Assembly (NCBI GenBank): GCA_963777695.1
Contig: CAVZRC010000004.1
Coordinates: 2,480,001-2,544,000 of the forward strand
Length of the DNA: 64,000 nt
Reading direction: 5' to 3'
Source: CAVZRC01 sp963777695
Lineage (GTDB): Bacteria; Planctomycetota; Planctomycetia; Isosphaerales; Isosphaeraceae
Position numbers and translations under genes: made by a program. The notes below the pieces were generated by a model. That model did no database searches and was not told the origin of the DNA. It saw nothing but the letters and a program-made list of their open reading frames with translations. This document shows, piece by piece, positions 1 to 9,386 of the stretch (within the stretch, counting starts at the first letter, position 1; the number at the start of each line of letters is the position of its first letter).

Positions 1-445
1 TAAATTTCGCGCCGCCCGACACGGCGACCCGGGCCGCCGTCGGTTGCACCTGGGAACCCATCACGATGACGCCGCCGGCGACCTCGCCCTGGACGAAGGC
101 GTTGACGTCGTTGAGGGCGCGCTGCATGGCGCCCTTGACGGGGACGGGTGCGCCGGTCTGGACGTCGGTGACCAGTTGCGTCACCTCGGACTGGACGGCG
201 GCGAGCAGCCCGTCGCGACGGTTGTACGGGATGCGGTTGACCGCCTTGGCCAGGTCGGCCTGGAGCCGATTGGTGTTCTGACCGTGGCTGGCGTACTGAC
301 TGAACGCCTTCTGGATCATGCTGTACGTCTGGCCGAGTGCCTTCTCGGTCAAGATCGCCGCACCATTGATGAACTTCGGCCCGCTCGACAGGACGACCCG
401 GACTTCCAACTGCTCGGACGCGGGGATGAACGTCGTCTTTTTCAT
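1..445 (-). CDS. Partial secreted protein with LExRxxLS export motif, function unknown
   Basis: An open frame runs leftward from an ATG at 445 and leaves the window without a stop, so only the first 148 residues are visible. The N-terminus, MKKTTFIPASEQLEVRVVLS, carries the LExRxxLS motif (LEPR-XLL type) found near the start of many planctomycetal exported surface proteins, which implies secretion by analogy. The rest is mainly helical-looking with many Gln, Asn and Val residues and no catalytic motif I recognise. It is divergently oriented from the sigma factor gene at 746, with about 300 bp between them. Strand choice rests on the family motif and start; the overlapping frames on the plus strand have no family signature. 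Confidence 0.7.
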   Translation of the reverse strand, partial: MKKTTFIPASEQLEVRVVLSSGPKFINGAAILTEKALGQTYSMIQKAFSQYASHGQNTNRLQADLAKAVNRIPYNRRDGLLAAVQSEVTQLVTDVQTGAPVPVKGAMQRALNDVNAFVQGEVAGGVIVMGSQVQPTAARVAVSGGAKF

Positions 446-745
446 GGTTGCTCCAGCGAAAAGATGTGTGGGTGTGCTTGTTTCTCCTCCGACCTCGACC
501 ATCTTGCAGGCCGGATGGCCGCTTGGGTCCGAGGGCGAACGTCCTTCCCCCATTCAGGAACCGATCCCGTCGCGAGCGGACGCGGCATTTCGATTTTCTT
601 TCTAGACCGACTCGCGCCACGGCGGCTTCCATCCATGCGATCCCGGAATCCCCCGGATTCGGTCGTGTAGGTCGTCCCATCATTCGGAAGCGGCCGCGGT
701 CCACGAATCCGCGCGTCGGGAGGAGATGGAATCGAGTAGGATGGA
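446..745. other. Divergent intergenic region
   Basis: About 300 bp between two divergently transcribed genes. I see no convincing ORF, hairpin or repeat. It should hold the promoters of both flanking genes, but no consensus boxes stand out. A short purine-rich stretch (AGGATGG) directly before the start at 746 could serve as ribosome binding site for the sigma factor gene. Confidence 0.4.
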
Positions 746-1390
746 ATGATGCTCGTTCAAGAGGATAGCCGGGGCGTCCCGAATCGCCCTCCTGTGGGGA
801 ACGGTGCGTTCGTCAACGAGCGGGCCGAGGAAATCGGCGGGGCCCTCGAGGCCTTTCGCAACGACCTGAGGATGGTGGCCCGCCGGGGGCTGGCGCACGA
901 CCTGGCGGCGAAGGTGGACGCCTCGGACCTGGTCCAGGAGACGTTCCTCGCCGCCGGCCGCGACATCGCCCAGTTCGAGGGGAACAGCCCGGCCGAGCTG
1001 CGTTGCTGGCTCAGGGGGATCCTCCAGCATCTCCTGGCCAACGCGCGGCGCCGCTATCGCGGGACGCGGAAGCGACGGGTTGAACGGGAGGTCCCGCTGG
1101 TCTGCCGCGAGGCCGGAGCCGACAGGGACCGGGGCGTCACCATCTCCGCCTCGGCGACTTCGCCCAGCGGCCGGGCCATGAGGCAGGAGCGGGAGGCGGC
1201 GCTATGCGAGGCGCTGGCGGCCCTCCCCGAACACTACCGGCGCGTTATCCAGTGGCATCACCAGGAACGGCTGCCGTTCGAGGCCGTCGCCGATCGGCTC
1301 GGCATCTCGCCCGACGCGGCGCGGAAGCTCTGGGGGCGGGCGCTCATCCGGCTGCGCGACGCGCTAGGACCAGACCATGATCCCCGATGA
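746..1390 (+). CDS. ECF-type RNA polymerase sigma factor
   Basis: A 214-residue sigma-70 family protein of the extracytoplasmic-function class. Region 2 is visible around residues 45-115, with DASDLVQETFLAA and a following FEGNSPAELRCWLRGIL that are typical of planctomycetal ECF factors. Region 4 lies near residues 150-205 (ALAALPEHYRRVI, then FEAVADRLGISPDAARKLWGRAL, the helix-turn-helix that would contact the -35 element). ATG codons occur in tandem at 746 and 749, and the real start could be either. Its last 14 bases overlap the start of the Ser/Thr kinase gene, so the two are almost certainly translationally coupled. ECF factors encoded beside membrane kinases are known in Planctomycetes; control of this factor by the neighbouring kinase is an inference from context. 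Confidence 0.9.
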   Translation: MMLVQEDSRGVPNRPPVGNGAFVNERAEEIGGALEAFRNDLRMVARRGLAHDLAAKVDASDLVQETFLAAGRDIAQFEGNSPAELRCWLRGILQHLLANARRRYRGTRKRRVEREVPLVCREAGADRDRGVTISASATSPSGRAMRQEREAALCEALAALPEHYRRVIQWHHQERLPFEAVADRLGISPDAARKLWGRALIRLRDALGPDHDPR

Positions 1391-4300
1391 GACCACGCCG
1401 ATCGACGAGAGCCTGCTGGGCTCGCTCCTGGCCGCGGACGCGGCGATTTCCTGCGAAGGCGGGCCGGGGAGACCGGCGGACGACTCCTGGGTGGACGACT
1501 GCCTCCGACTGCTGGAGATGATCCGTCCGCCCGCCGGGTCGCCGGAGATGGCCACCGGGGAGCGGCCACGGTTGTCGTTCGGCCGGTTCGAGTTGGTGCG
1601 CGAGCTCGGCCGCGGCGGGATGGGCGTCGTCTATCTGGCGCGCGACCCGGTCCTGGGCCGCGACGTGGCCCTCAAGGTGCCCCGGCCCGAGGTGGTCGTC
1701 ACCGCCGAGGCGCGGAGGCGGTTCATGCGCAAGGCGCACATCGCGGCGGTCCTCGACCATCCCAACATCGTCCCCCTCTACGAGGCCGGCGAGCTGGGAT
1801 CCGTCGCCTACCTCGTCTCGGCCTATTGCGACGGCCGATCGCTGTCGGCCTGGCTCAAGGTCCATCGCGAGCCGGTGCCCGAGCGGGTCGCCGCCCGCCT
1901 GATCGCGACGCTCGGCGGCGCCGTGGAGCATGCCCACGAACGCGGGATCCTCCATCGCGACCTGAAGCCGGGCAATATCATGCTCCAGGCCCCCGACACC
2001 GCAGCCCCGGCCTCCACCGATCTGTCAACCCTGATCCCGCGCATCACCGACTTCGGCCTGGCGAAGCTGACCGAGGATGACGGCGACTTGACTCGTAGCG
2101 GCATGGCGATGGGATCGCCACCCTATATGTCTCCCGAGCAGGCCGCCGGCCGCCTGCGGGACCTGGGGCCGACGACCGACGTCTACACCCTGGGGGCGAC
2201 CCTCTACGAGCTCCTGACCGGCCGCGTGCCCTTCCGGGGCGAGACCTCCACCGAGACGATCCGCCAGGTCATCCAGGATGACCCGATCGCGCCCCGGGTG
2301 CTCCGACCCAAGATCTCCCGCGACCTGGAGACGATCTGCCTGCACTGCTTGAACAAAGATGCCGCACGCCGCTACCAGTCGGCCGCGGCGCTGGCCCAGG
2401 ACCTCGAACGATTCCTCGCCGGACGACCGATCCTCGCCCGCCCGGCATCGCCCCGCGAGCGCGCCCTGAAGTGGGCACGCCGCCGACCGGATCGCGCGGC
2501 CCTGGCCGCCCTGGCGGCGATCGTCGCGGTCGGGGCGGCCGGGGGGATGGCCTGGTCCAACTCATGGCTCCGCGAGCACAACCGGCTGCTCCGGCGCGAG
2601 ATCGACAGGGCGGACCGCCACGCCGACGAGGCCGAGCGGCACCTCCACGCCGCCCAATTGCGGCTGGCCCGCCAGGCGTTCGATGCCGGGCAGTTCGAGC
2701 GGGTCCAGGAGGTCCTCCTCGACGACGTCTACGGTCCCGGCCCCGGGCATCGCGACTTCGCCTGGTGGTATCTCTGGCGGCTGAGCCGCCGCGAGGTCGC
2801 GCTGCTGGGGCACCACGAGGCGCCGGTCCGTTGCATCGACCTGTCCCCGGACGGACGCGCCCTCGCCTCGGGCGATGCGGCCGGCAACATCATCCTCTGG
2901 GACACATCTTCCGGACGCTCCCGGACCCTCCCGCCCGGACAACGGGGTGCCGCCGAACGGCTCGCCTTCTCGCCCGACGGGTCCGTGCTCGCCTCCTGCG
3001 GAGAGATCGGCCCCGCGTCGACCGGCGAGAAGGAGCTCCGGCTCTGGGACGTCGCCTCGGGACGGCTCCGCGCGCGGCCGGTGGGCGCGGTCGCCGACGA
3101 AGTCCGCGTGATGACGTTCCTGGACGGCGGCCGACTCCTGGCCGTGGTGACCCGGGACGCCCATGACGTTAGGACGATCCGGGTCTGGGACCTGGCGGCC
3201 GACGCGGCGGCGCCGAGCCTGCGCTATCGGGTCGCCGGCTTCGGTTTCGTGATGACCTCGCCCGGCGGGGGAGTCTTCGCGGTCCGGGAGTCCGACGGCC
3301 GGCTCACCCTCCGCGATGTCGCCGACGGGCGGATCACCCGGACGGTCTCGACCGAGCTGCCCGACGCCTCGGCCTTGGCGGTGTCGGCCGACGGGCGGTG
3401 GCTGGCCGCGGCGTCGGCGCCCAATCGGGTCTTCGTCTGGGACCTCGGCGGCGATCGGGAACCCCGCGTCTATTCCGACCATCTCTTTCGCCCCGACCGC
3501 CTGATCTTCGCTCCCGACGCCTCGACGCTCCTGGCCGTCGCGGGGGGCCGGCAGGTCAGCGTCCGTGACCTGGCGACTGGCCGGAAGCGCATGATCGCCT
3601 CGTTCGATCCGGCGCGGGTCGGCGAATTCCGCCACGCCTTCTCGCCCGACGGGAGTCGGCTCGCCCTCTATGGCCATGGCCAGCCCGGCGGCACCATGCC
3701 GGTGGCCATCTGGCGGGTCGCGACGGGCGTGCGGGAGGAGTGCTTCCCCGGGAGGCGAACCTTCCAGTACCTCGCCTTCGCCCCCGACGGCCAGGGCCTG
3801 TTCCTCGGCGGCGACCATGACGTCTCGATCTGGCGGCCGAGCCCGCCCGAGAGCCCCGAGACCTTCGCGAACCACCGCGATGAGGTCTGGGCGGTGGCCT
3901 TCGCGCCCGACGGCCGGACGGTGGCCTCCGGGGGCGACGACCAGGCGTTGCGGATCTGGGACCCGACGACCGGCCGAGAACGACTCATCCTGAGGGGCCA
4001 CACGGCCACGGTCTCCGCCCTGGCCTTCCGACCCGATGGGCGGACGATCGCCTCCGGCAGCCTCGACGACCGGGACAACGTCAAGCTCTGGGATGTCGCG
4101 ACGGGCCGGTTGATCCGGACGCTCGCCGGCCACACCCGGCGCGCCCGGGCGGTCGCCTTCGGGCCCGACGGTCGCATCCTGGCCTCGGGCGGTTCCGATT
4201 GGACCGTCCGGCTCTGGGACGGGGACACCGGCACGCCGCGTGCCGTCCTCGTGGGGCACGAGGACGTCGTGCGGCAGGTCACATTTTCCCCCGATGGCCG

Positions 4301-4796
4301 CACCCTGGCCTCGGCGGGCAACGACCGGACCGTCCGGCTCTGGGACCCACGCCTGGGTCGATCCCTGGCCGTGCTCCGGAGCCGATACCCCGTCTCCTCG
4401 GCCGCATTCTCCCCGGACGGCCGCACCCTGGCCTCGGCCGATGAGAATGGGTACATCACCTTGTGGGACATGGCCACTCGGTCGCCCCGCCGCGTCATCA
4501 ATCTCGACGACGACGAGCTGCGTGCGCTGGTGTTCTCCCCCGATGGCCGCACCCTGGCCTCGGCGGGCGTCTCCCGCTCGATCCGGCTCTGGGACACCGT
4601 CACGGGTCAGGAGCTGCCCACGCTGGGCGGGAACCTCGGCCAGGTCAACGCCCTGGCGTTCTCCCCCGACGGCGGCATGCTCATCTCGGCCGACCACGGC
4701 GGCGTCGTGCGGCTCTACCGGGGCCCCCCGGATCTCCATCTGCCGCCGATGCCCCTCGCGATCCATTCGTTCGCCTCCGGAACCACGGTCAACTGA
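1377..4796 (+). CDS. Membrane Ser/Thr protein kinase with WD40 repeat C-terminus
   Basis: An intact 1,139-residue Hanks-type kinase. The glycine loop (ELGRGGMGVVY) lies near residues 76-86, the ATP-binding lysine at about 100 (VALKVP), the catalytic loop HRDLKPGN near 195 and DFGLAKL near 223, followed by an APE-like SPEQA. All catalytic residues are present. A hydrophobic stretch around residues 375-395 (AALAALAAIVAVGAAGGMAW) should be a single membrane span, so the C-terminal part is predicted to lie outside the cytoplasm. Residues about 478-1120 form WD40 blades, many with FSPDGRTLASAG and VRLWD signatures, presumably one or two beta-propellers for protein binding. It overlaps the upstream ECF sigma gene by 14 bases, which suggests that the pair works as one signalling unit. 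Substrates are unknown. Confidence 0.93.
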   Translation: MIPDETTPIDESLLGSLLAADAAISCEGGPGRPADDSWVDDCLRLLEMIRPPAGSPEMATGERPRLSFGRFELVRELGRGGMGVVYLARDPVLGRDVALKVPRPEVVVTAEARRRFMRKAHIAAVLDHPNIVPLYEAGELGSVAYLVSAYCDGRSLSAWLKVHREPVPERVAARLIATLGGAVEHAHERGILHRDLKPGNIMLQAPDTAAPASTDLSTLIPRITDFGLAKLTEDDGDLTRSGMAMGSPPYMSPEQAAGRLRDLGPTTDVYTLGATLYELLTGRVPFRGETSTETIRQVIQDDPIAPRVLRPKISRDLETICLHCLNKDAARRYQSAAALAQDLERFLAGRPILARPASPRERALKWARRRPDRAALAALAAIVAVGAAGGMAWSNSWLREHNRLLRREIDRADRHADEAERHLHAAQLRLARQAFDAGQFERVQEVLLDDVYGPGPGHRDFAWWYLWRLSRREVALLGHHEAPVRCIDLSPDGRALASGDAAGNIILWDTSSGRSRTLPPGQRGAAERLAFSPDGSVLASCGEIGPASTGEKELRLWDVASGRLRARPVGAVADEVRVMTFLDGGRLLAVVTRDAHDVRTIRVWDLAADAAAPSLRYRVAGFGFVMTSPGGGVFAVRESDGRLTLRDVADGRITRTVSTELPDASALAVSADGRWLAAASAPNRVFVWDLGGDREPRVYSDHLFRPDRLIFAPDASTLLAVAGGRQVSVRDLATGRKRMIASFDPARVGEFRHAFSPDGSRLALYGHGQPGGTMPVAIWRVATGVREECFPGRRTFQYLAFAPDGQGLFLGGDHDVSIWRPSPPESPETFANHRDEVWAVAFAPDGRTVASGGDDQALRIWDPTTGRERLILRGHTATVSALAFRPDGRTIASGSLDDRDNVKLWDVATGRLIRTLAGHTRRARAVAFGPDGRILASGGSDWTVRLWDGDTGTPRAVLVGHEDVVRQVTFSPDGRTLASAGNDRTVRLWDPRLGRSLAVLRSRYPVSSAAFSPDGRTLASADENGYITLWDMATRSPRRVINLDDDELRALVFSPDGRTLASAGVSRSIRLWDTVTGQELPTLGGNLGQVNALAFSPDGGMLISADHGGVVRLYRGPPDLHLPPMPLAIHSFASGTTVN

Positions 4797-4907
4797 TCAT
4801 CGGTGCGCGAGGGCCACGGGCGACGGCCCGGTCCCCATCGCGAGCTCGAAGGAGCGGTCGATCTCGCACAAGGCGAGGACGATTCCAGGTCCAGGACCGG
4901 TGGTAAC

Positions 4908-4936
4908 TTGACAGGGCTCTCCCGGCCTGATGCAAT
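4908..4936 (+). promoter_or_regulatory. Possible sigma-70 type promoter before the metallophosphoesterase
   Basis: A perfect TTGACA hexamer at 4908-4913 is followed after 17 bases by TGCAAT at 4931-4936, which matches four of six positions of the housekeeping -10 box. It lies about 95 bases upstream of the ATG at 5033. Chance occurrence cannot be excluded. Confidence 0.35.
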
Positions 4937-5032
4937 CCTGTTCCAGGCGACCCGTCATGTGAGCAAATCGGTCGTTATTACCCGACGTTCGGGAACATGT
5001 CATTCGGAAATCGCTCCGAGGAGAAGAGGATC

Positions 5033-7025
5033 ATGGCAGGTCGAAGGCACGGTCACGGTGGTGGCGGTCATGGTGGTGGCGGTGGTCATCATGGCGTCCC
5101 GAATTACGGGGTCGTGAAAGGACGACCGGCCGAGGAGAGGGTCTTCCCGCCCCACAACCCATCCGACCAGCCGCATTTGCACATCAAGATCGACGGAGGC
5201 GGGGTGTTCTTCGATGTGGCGGTGAATATCCTATCCCAGGATAACTCCGAGGTCCTGTTCCGGGTGGATTCCCACTTCTCCCCCGCGAGGGCGGCGGATC
5301 TGCTCGCCTTGCCCGATGGCGCGACCACGATCGGTTCGGACGACCCGAACGGGCTGGGGTTGGACTATTTGCGGCAGCACCTGACCACGCGCGACGCCTT
5401 GATGCTGCTGCCGATCGACGAGGATAATCTCGACACCGACCTGCACGACAGCCTGTCCGACCTCGTGCAAAGCGTGATCGATGATCCGGATGCGACGCTG
5501 TTCGCGTTCGGCTCGCAGTTCCACGACAACAACGAGAGCCCGTTCTGGCATTTCTCCCCCGATGCCGGCATCCACGATATCCACATGAACCAGGGCAATC
5601 CGCCCGGCAATCACGACCAGGATAACGGGACATATCAGGATGGAGGCTTGCTGGCATTCTTCCCGTCAACCGGCCAGTGGTCCGCGGTCTTCATCGCATT
5701 CCAGTCGCAGGAATTCACGAACGTCAACGACCAGGGGAATCGCAGCCTCGCCCGCGGCGCGTCTCGGATGGTGGTCGTCCGCCCACGGCCGCTCGTCCTG
5801 GCCAGCCCGGCCGATTTCCACGCGCGATTCGACTCGCTTCAGATGGCGCATATCCAGGGGACGCTCAACAGGATCCCCGAGCCCAGGCGCGACCCTCCCG
5901 TGATGTCCCTGGACGAGGTGATCGGTGCGGCCGATGTCGCCGCGATCGCCGAGTCGGGGCAGATCGTCTTCCACTCCGTCGGCGATACCGGCAAGGGCGA
6001 ACACTCGGCCGAGACCGACGTCGCATCGGCGATGGCGGCCGACTTCGACAAGCCGAATCCGGCCGATCATCCCGCCTTCTTCTTCCACCTGGGCGACGTC
6101 ATCTACGGTCACGATAAGGACGTACTCTATCGCGAGCAATTCTATACGCCCTACTCGCAATATCCCGGCCGGATCGTCGCCATCCCCGGCAATCACGACG
6201 GCGAGACCTTCGCCAGCACCGATCCCGAATCGTGCAGGGCCTTCCTGGATAACTTCTGCGCCGACACCGCCACGATCCCCGAGATCGCCGGCTCCGCGAT
6301 GCGCGAGACGATGACCCAGCCCGGCGTGTATTTCCTGCTCGAGGCCCCGTTCATCCGGATCATCGGGCTTTATTCCAATTCGGCGGAGAATCCCGGGTTC
6401 ATCTCGAGCCCCAAGATCGGCGACGCCCAGAAGCAATTCCTGGTCGATCAGCTCAAGGGCATCGCCCGGAAACGGACCGCGGGCGACACCTCCGCCCTCG
6501 TGATCGCGACGCATCACCCGCCGTATAGCGGCGGGGGCCACTCCGGCAGCCGCGAGATGCTCGCGGACATCGAAGACGCCATCAAGCAGGCCGGCGCGGC
6601 GCACCGACATGGTCCTCTCGGGACATTCCCACAACTACCAGAGGTTCACGCGCCAATTTATGCTCAACGGACAGGGCATCGAGATACCGTTCATCGTCGC
6701 CGGCGGCGGCGGACATGGGCTCACGCCCTTGAAGCCCGCCGCGGACAACGGCCCGGTCGCCACGCCGCTCGCGGGACAGTCGGGCGACGTGTCGTTACGC
6801 CAGTATTTCAATGGATTTGGTTATCTCAATATCACGGTGACATCGCGCGTCCTCGACGTCGAATTCCACGCGGTCCACAACGAAGACCTCGACCCGGGGC
6901 AGCCGCTCGATCGCGTCGCGGTCAACCTGAGGACAAGGCACATCCGTTTCGAGACCCCTCCGCTGACCCATCCCGTCTCGGGCGAGCCCAGGGGGCACCG
7001 CTCCGTAGACGGCGACGGCCTGTAA
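5033..7025 (+). CDS. Metallophosphoesterase with His/Gly-rich N-terminus (one frameshift)
   Basis: A calcineurin-like metallophosphoesterase of about 660 residues. The start at 5033 is chosen because a GAGGAGAAGAGG stretch precedes it; an in-frame ATG at 4997 lies before that stretch. The protein opens with a histidine/glycine-rich tract (residues 4-21) that could bind metal. The C-terminal half holds the family motifs: GDTGKG near residue 315, GDVIYGHD near 353, GNHDGE near 386, THHPPYSGGG near 494 and GHSHNYQRF near 530. The last motif is in a different frame from the rest; reading shifts near 6600, just before MVLSGHSH, and ends at 7025. A single missing base there would restore one intact gene. 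The N-terminal 280 residues are unassigned and no classical signal peptide is visible. Phosphatase or phosphodiesterase activity is inferred from the motifs; the substrate is unknown. Confidence 0.8.
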
Positions 7026-7086
7026 CCGCGGATCCTACCACTTCGGGAGGCCCGACGCGGACAACGTAACCCGCTCGGGCCTCGAT

Positions 7087-7151
7087 TCACGTTTCGCCCT
7101 TCGGCTTCTTCTCGGCTCGCTTGCCCTTGGCGTCGGCGATGAATTCATCTC
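7087..7151 (-). pseudogene. Possible C-terminal tail of a lost gene
   Basis: Directly downstream of the stop of the CPR gene at 7152, a short minus-strand reading (LRDEFIADAKGKRAEKKPKG, then a stop at 7087) looks like the basic tail of a longer protein, but nothing precedes it because the CPR coding region intervenes. It may be the remnant of a gene overwritten when the CPR gene was inserted or duplicated. Short length makes this weak. Confidence 0.2.
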
Positions 7152-9208
7152 TCAGGAAGCGGGCGGCTTCTCGATGCGGATGTCGCCTAGGTCGAGGGCT
7201 TCGCCCGGCTTGACGGTGAATTCCTTCCGGAGCTGGACGCCGGCCGGGTCGCGGGCGGTCGTGTAGTCGAAGATCCAGTAGGTCGCGCCCGGGATCAGGG
7301 CGGGGAAGATGATCCGGCCCCGCGGATCGGAAGTCGGGAACGTCTCGTAGTTGATCGGGTCAACCTGCGTCAGGAACCCGATGTCGGCGAGCAAGGCGCC
7401 TTCCTGGCGTGCCTTGGGGGTGCTCACCGGGCCGGGTGTCACGACCAACGCGACGTTCACCAATCGGGCACGTCCGCCGAGTCCAGCGAGCGGCTTGCCG
7501 TCGGGCCCGACCAGCCGCGCCGTGGCCGTGCCGCAGGGCTCGAGCCGGACGGCGATCGGCTCGGCGGTCGCGGATTTGCCCGAGAAGCGGGCCGTCGCGC
7601 CAGCTTGCGCTTCGGGTCGAGGAAATGGACGGGGACCTCGGCGTCGGGGGCCAGGCCGTGCAGCTCGAAGCGGCCGTTGCGTGCGATGACATGGTCGGCG
7701 CCGTTCCAGAACCAGAGCAGGCCCAAAGGGGCTTCCTTGGTGATCCGGCTGATCAACCGGGCGTCCGGGATCGGCTGGGCGTCGGGCCCGAGGACGCGAC
7801 CCTTCACCGTGACACCGCGACGGATCGCGACCCGGGCATGCGGGCTCTCGACGCCCGGCTTCGGGTCGAGGGCGAGGAAGGCGTGGGCGTAGGTACGCTC
7901 GCCGCCCTTCTGGCCCTCGAAGAGCTGTTCATAGCCGATCTCCTGATCGACATAATCATCGTCGGGTCCGCGGACGACCAGATGACCGGGGCGGGGCGGG
8001 ACCGCGATCTCGAAGGATCCGTCGGCCGCGGTCTCCTTCGGGGCAGTCCGCAACGTCCCGGGACCGTCATCGGGGAGCATCCGAGCCACATACTGGACCG
8101 CGGCGCCCGAGACGGGGCGACCGGAGCCTTGCTCGATGACCGTGCCCCGGATCATGACACCACGGGGCAGCGCAGGTCGAACGGCCTGCGCGACCGCCCC
8201 TTTCGGCCAGTTGAGGCGATTGGCGGCGATCAGGTAGGGTTGCCCGTCGGGCGGGACCGCGGACACGTTGCCGCGGACGCCCGGCCCCGCGTTCGTGCGG
8301 AAGCGCCCCTCGGCATCGGTCTCGGAGACGAATGGGCGAGCTCCCACCCCGATCTGGACCTGGTCGAACCCCGTGACGACGACGCGAGCAAGCGGGACCG
8401 GCTTGCCGGTGTCGGCATAGGTCACGCGACCGGTGATCGTCCGGGCCGGTTGCAGGGCGACGCTCATCGGCTTCGCGATCGAATCGGCGCCGGTGTCAAC
8501 CTCGATGCCCTGGTTGAAGAACCGCGGGTCGTGGACGCTCAGATAGGCGGTGAGCCCGGGGCCGACGCCGTGGAGGGTGAATCGTCCATCGGCGCCGCTG
8601 ATCGCCGGCCGGGGCCAGCCGGGCAGGTCATCGGGATGGGCCCACCAGAAGGCGGGGCCTTCGAAGTTCTCACGGCTGGCGCGCAATCCGACATTCGGCC
8701 CCTTGCTGAGGACGCGACGGATGGCCGTGACCGACAGCTTGACGTCGCGGGCGGGCTGGCCTTGCAGGTCGAAGAGCCGCCCCTGGATCACCCGCTCGGG
8801 GCGGAGGGAGATGTCGGCGGTGGGCTCGTCGGCGTCGGGGTCGAGCTCGACCCAGCCGGCGCCATAGCCCGGCGCCAGGGCGACGGCGCCCACGTCGGCC
8901 TGGCGCGATGACGAGGTGCGCGGGGCGTCGAGCCGGAACCGGCCCGAGCCGTCGCTGGTCGCCCGGCCGATCTCGCCGGGGTAGATCCGCTCGGGCGAGG
9001 AGGCGCTCCCGATCATCAGCGACCGCGCGTAGACCATCACGGATGCGCCCGGCACCGGTTTTCCGCCCGGATCGAGCACACGGCCGACGACAAACATCCG
9101 GCCCGGCGCCGGCTTCGGGTCGGCGTCATCGGGACTGGCGGCGACGGTGGCGATGGCGACGAGGGGCAGCAAGGCCGTCGCGATGAGTCTCGGCGTGTTC
9201 ACGAACAT
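7152..9208 (-). CDS. Exported carboxypeptidase-regulatory-like (CPR) domain protein (one frameshift)
   Basis: A protein of about 685 residues built from repeated beta-sandwich modules of the carboxypeptidase regulatory-like type. It begins with a hydrophobic leader (residues 8-25), then the family entry motif GRMFVVGRVLDPGGKPVPGAS. Further family blocks follow: RVIQGRLFDLQGQPA, TGRVTYADTGKP, IRGTV, VRGPDDDYVDQEIGYEQLF and, at the end, FTVKPGEALDLGDIRIEKPPAS. The frame shifts near 7597, where the sequence after KRKL should continue GATA; one C lost from a CCC run explains it, and the last 150 residues are read in the next frame. The N-terminus is almost the same as that of the CPR gene at 56532, 48 kb away. 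Function is unknown; the fold is usually structural or ligand-binding. It is followed by a second, homologous gene upstream (9387-11458). Confidence 0.8.
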
Positions 9209-9255
9209 GGTTCGTTGATCCCAAGTTATGGTAAACATCTTTTTCCGGAGCGTCG

Positions 9256-9364
9256 GACCGCCTGAAGGCGGGACTCCAACGGTGATCTCACCTGTTCTTG
9301 TTGGAGTCCCGCCTTCAGGCGGTCCGGGAGCGATGGGCCGACCGCCTGAAGGCGGGACGCCAAC
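9256..9364. repeat. Three palindromic 25-bp repeat units between CPR genes
   Basis: Three units of about 25 bp at 9256-9280, 9300-9324 and 9340-9364 alternate in orientation. Each contains the perfect palindrome core CCGCCTTCAGGCGG flanked by GTTGGAGTC or a variant. Each could fold as a short hairpin. They lie just after the stop of the CPR gene ending at 9387 and upstream of the one starting at 9208. A matching triplet with the same layout follows the CPR gene that ends at 58562. Confidence 0.85.
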
Positions 9365-9386
9365 GGACCCGTCGAATGTTGACCGA

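Noticed and set aside
2562..4766. Long minus-strand open frame opposite the WD40 part of the kinase
   Set aside because: It mirrors the codon bias of the real kinase gene; its sequence is Gly/Arg/Asp-rich without any domain, while the plus strand shows clear WD40 blades.
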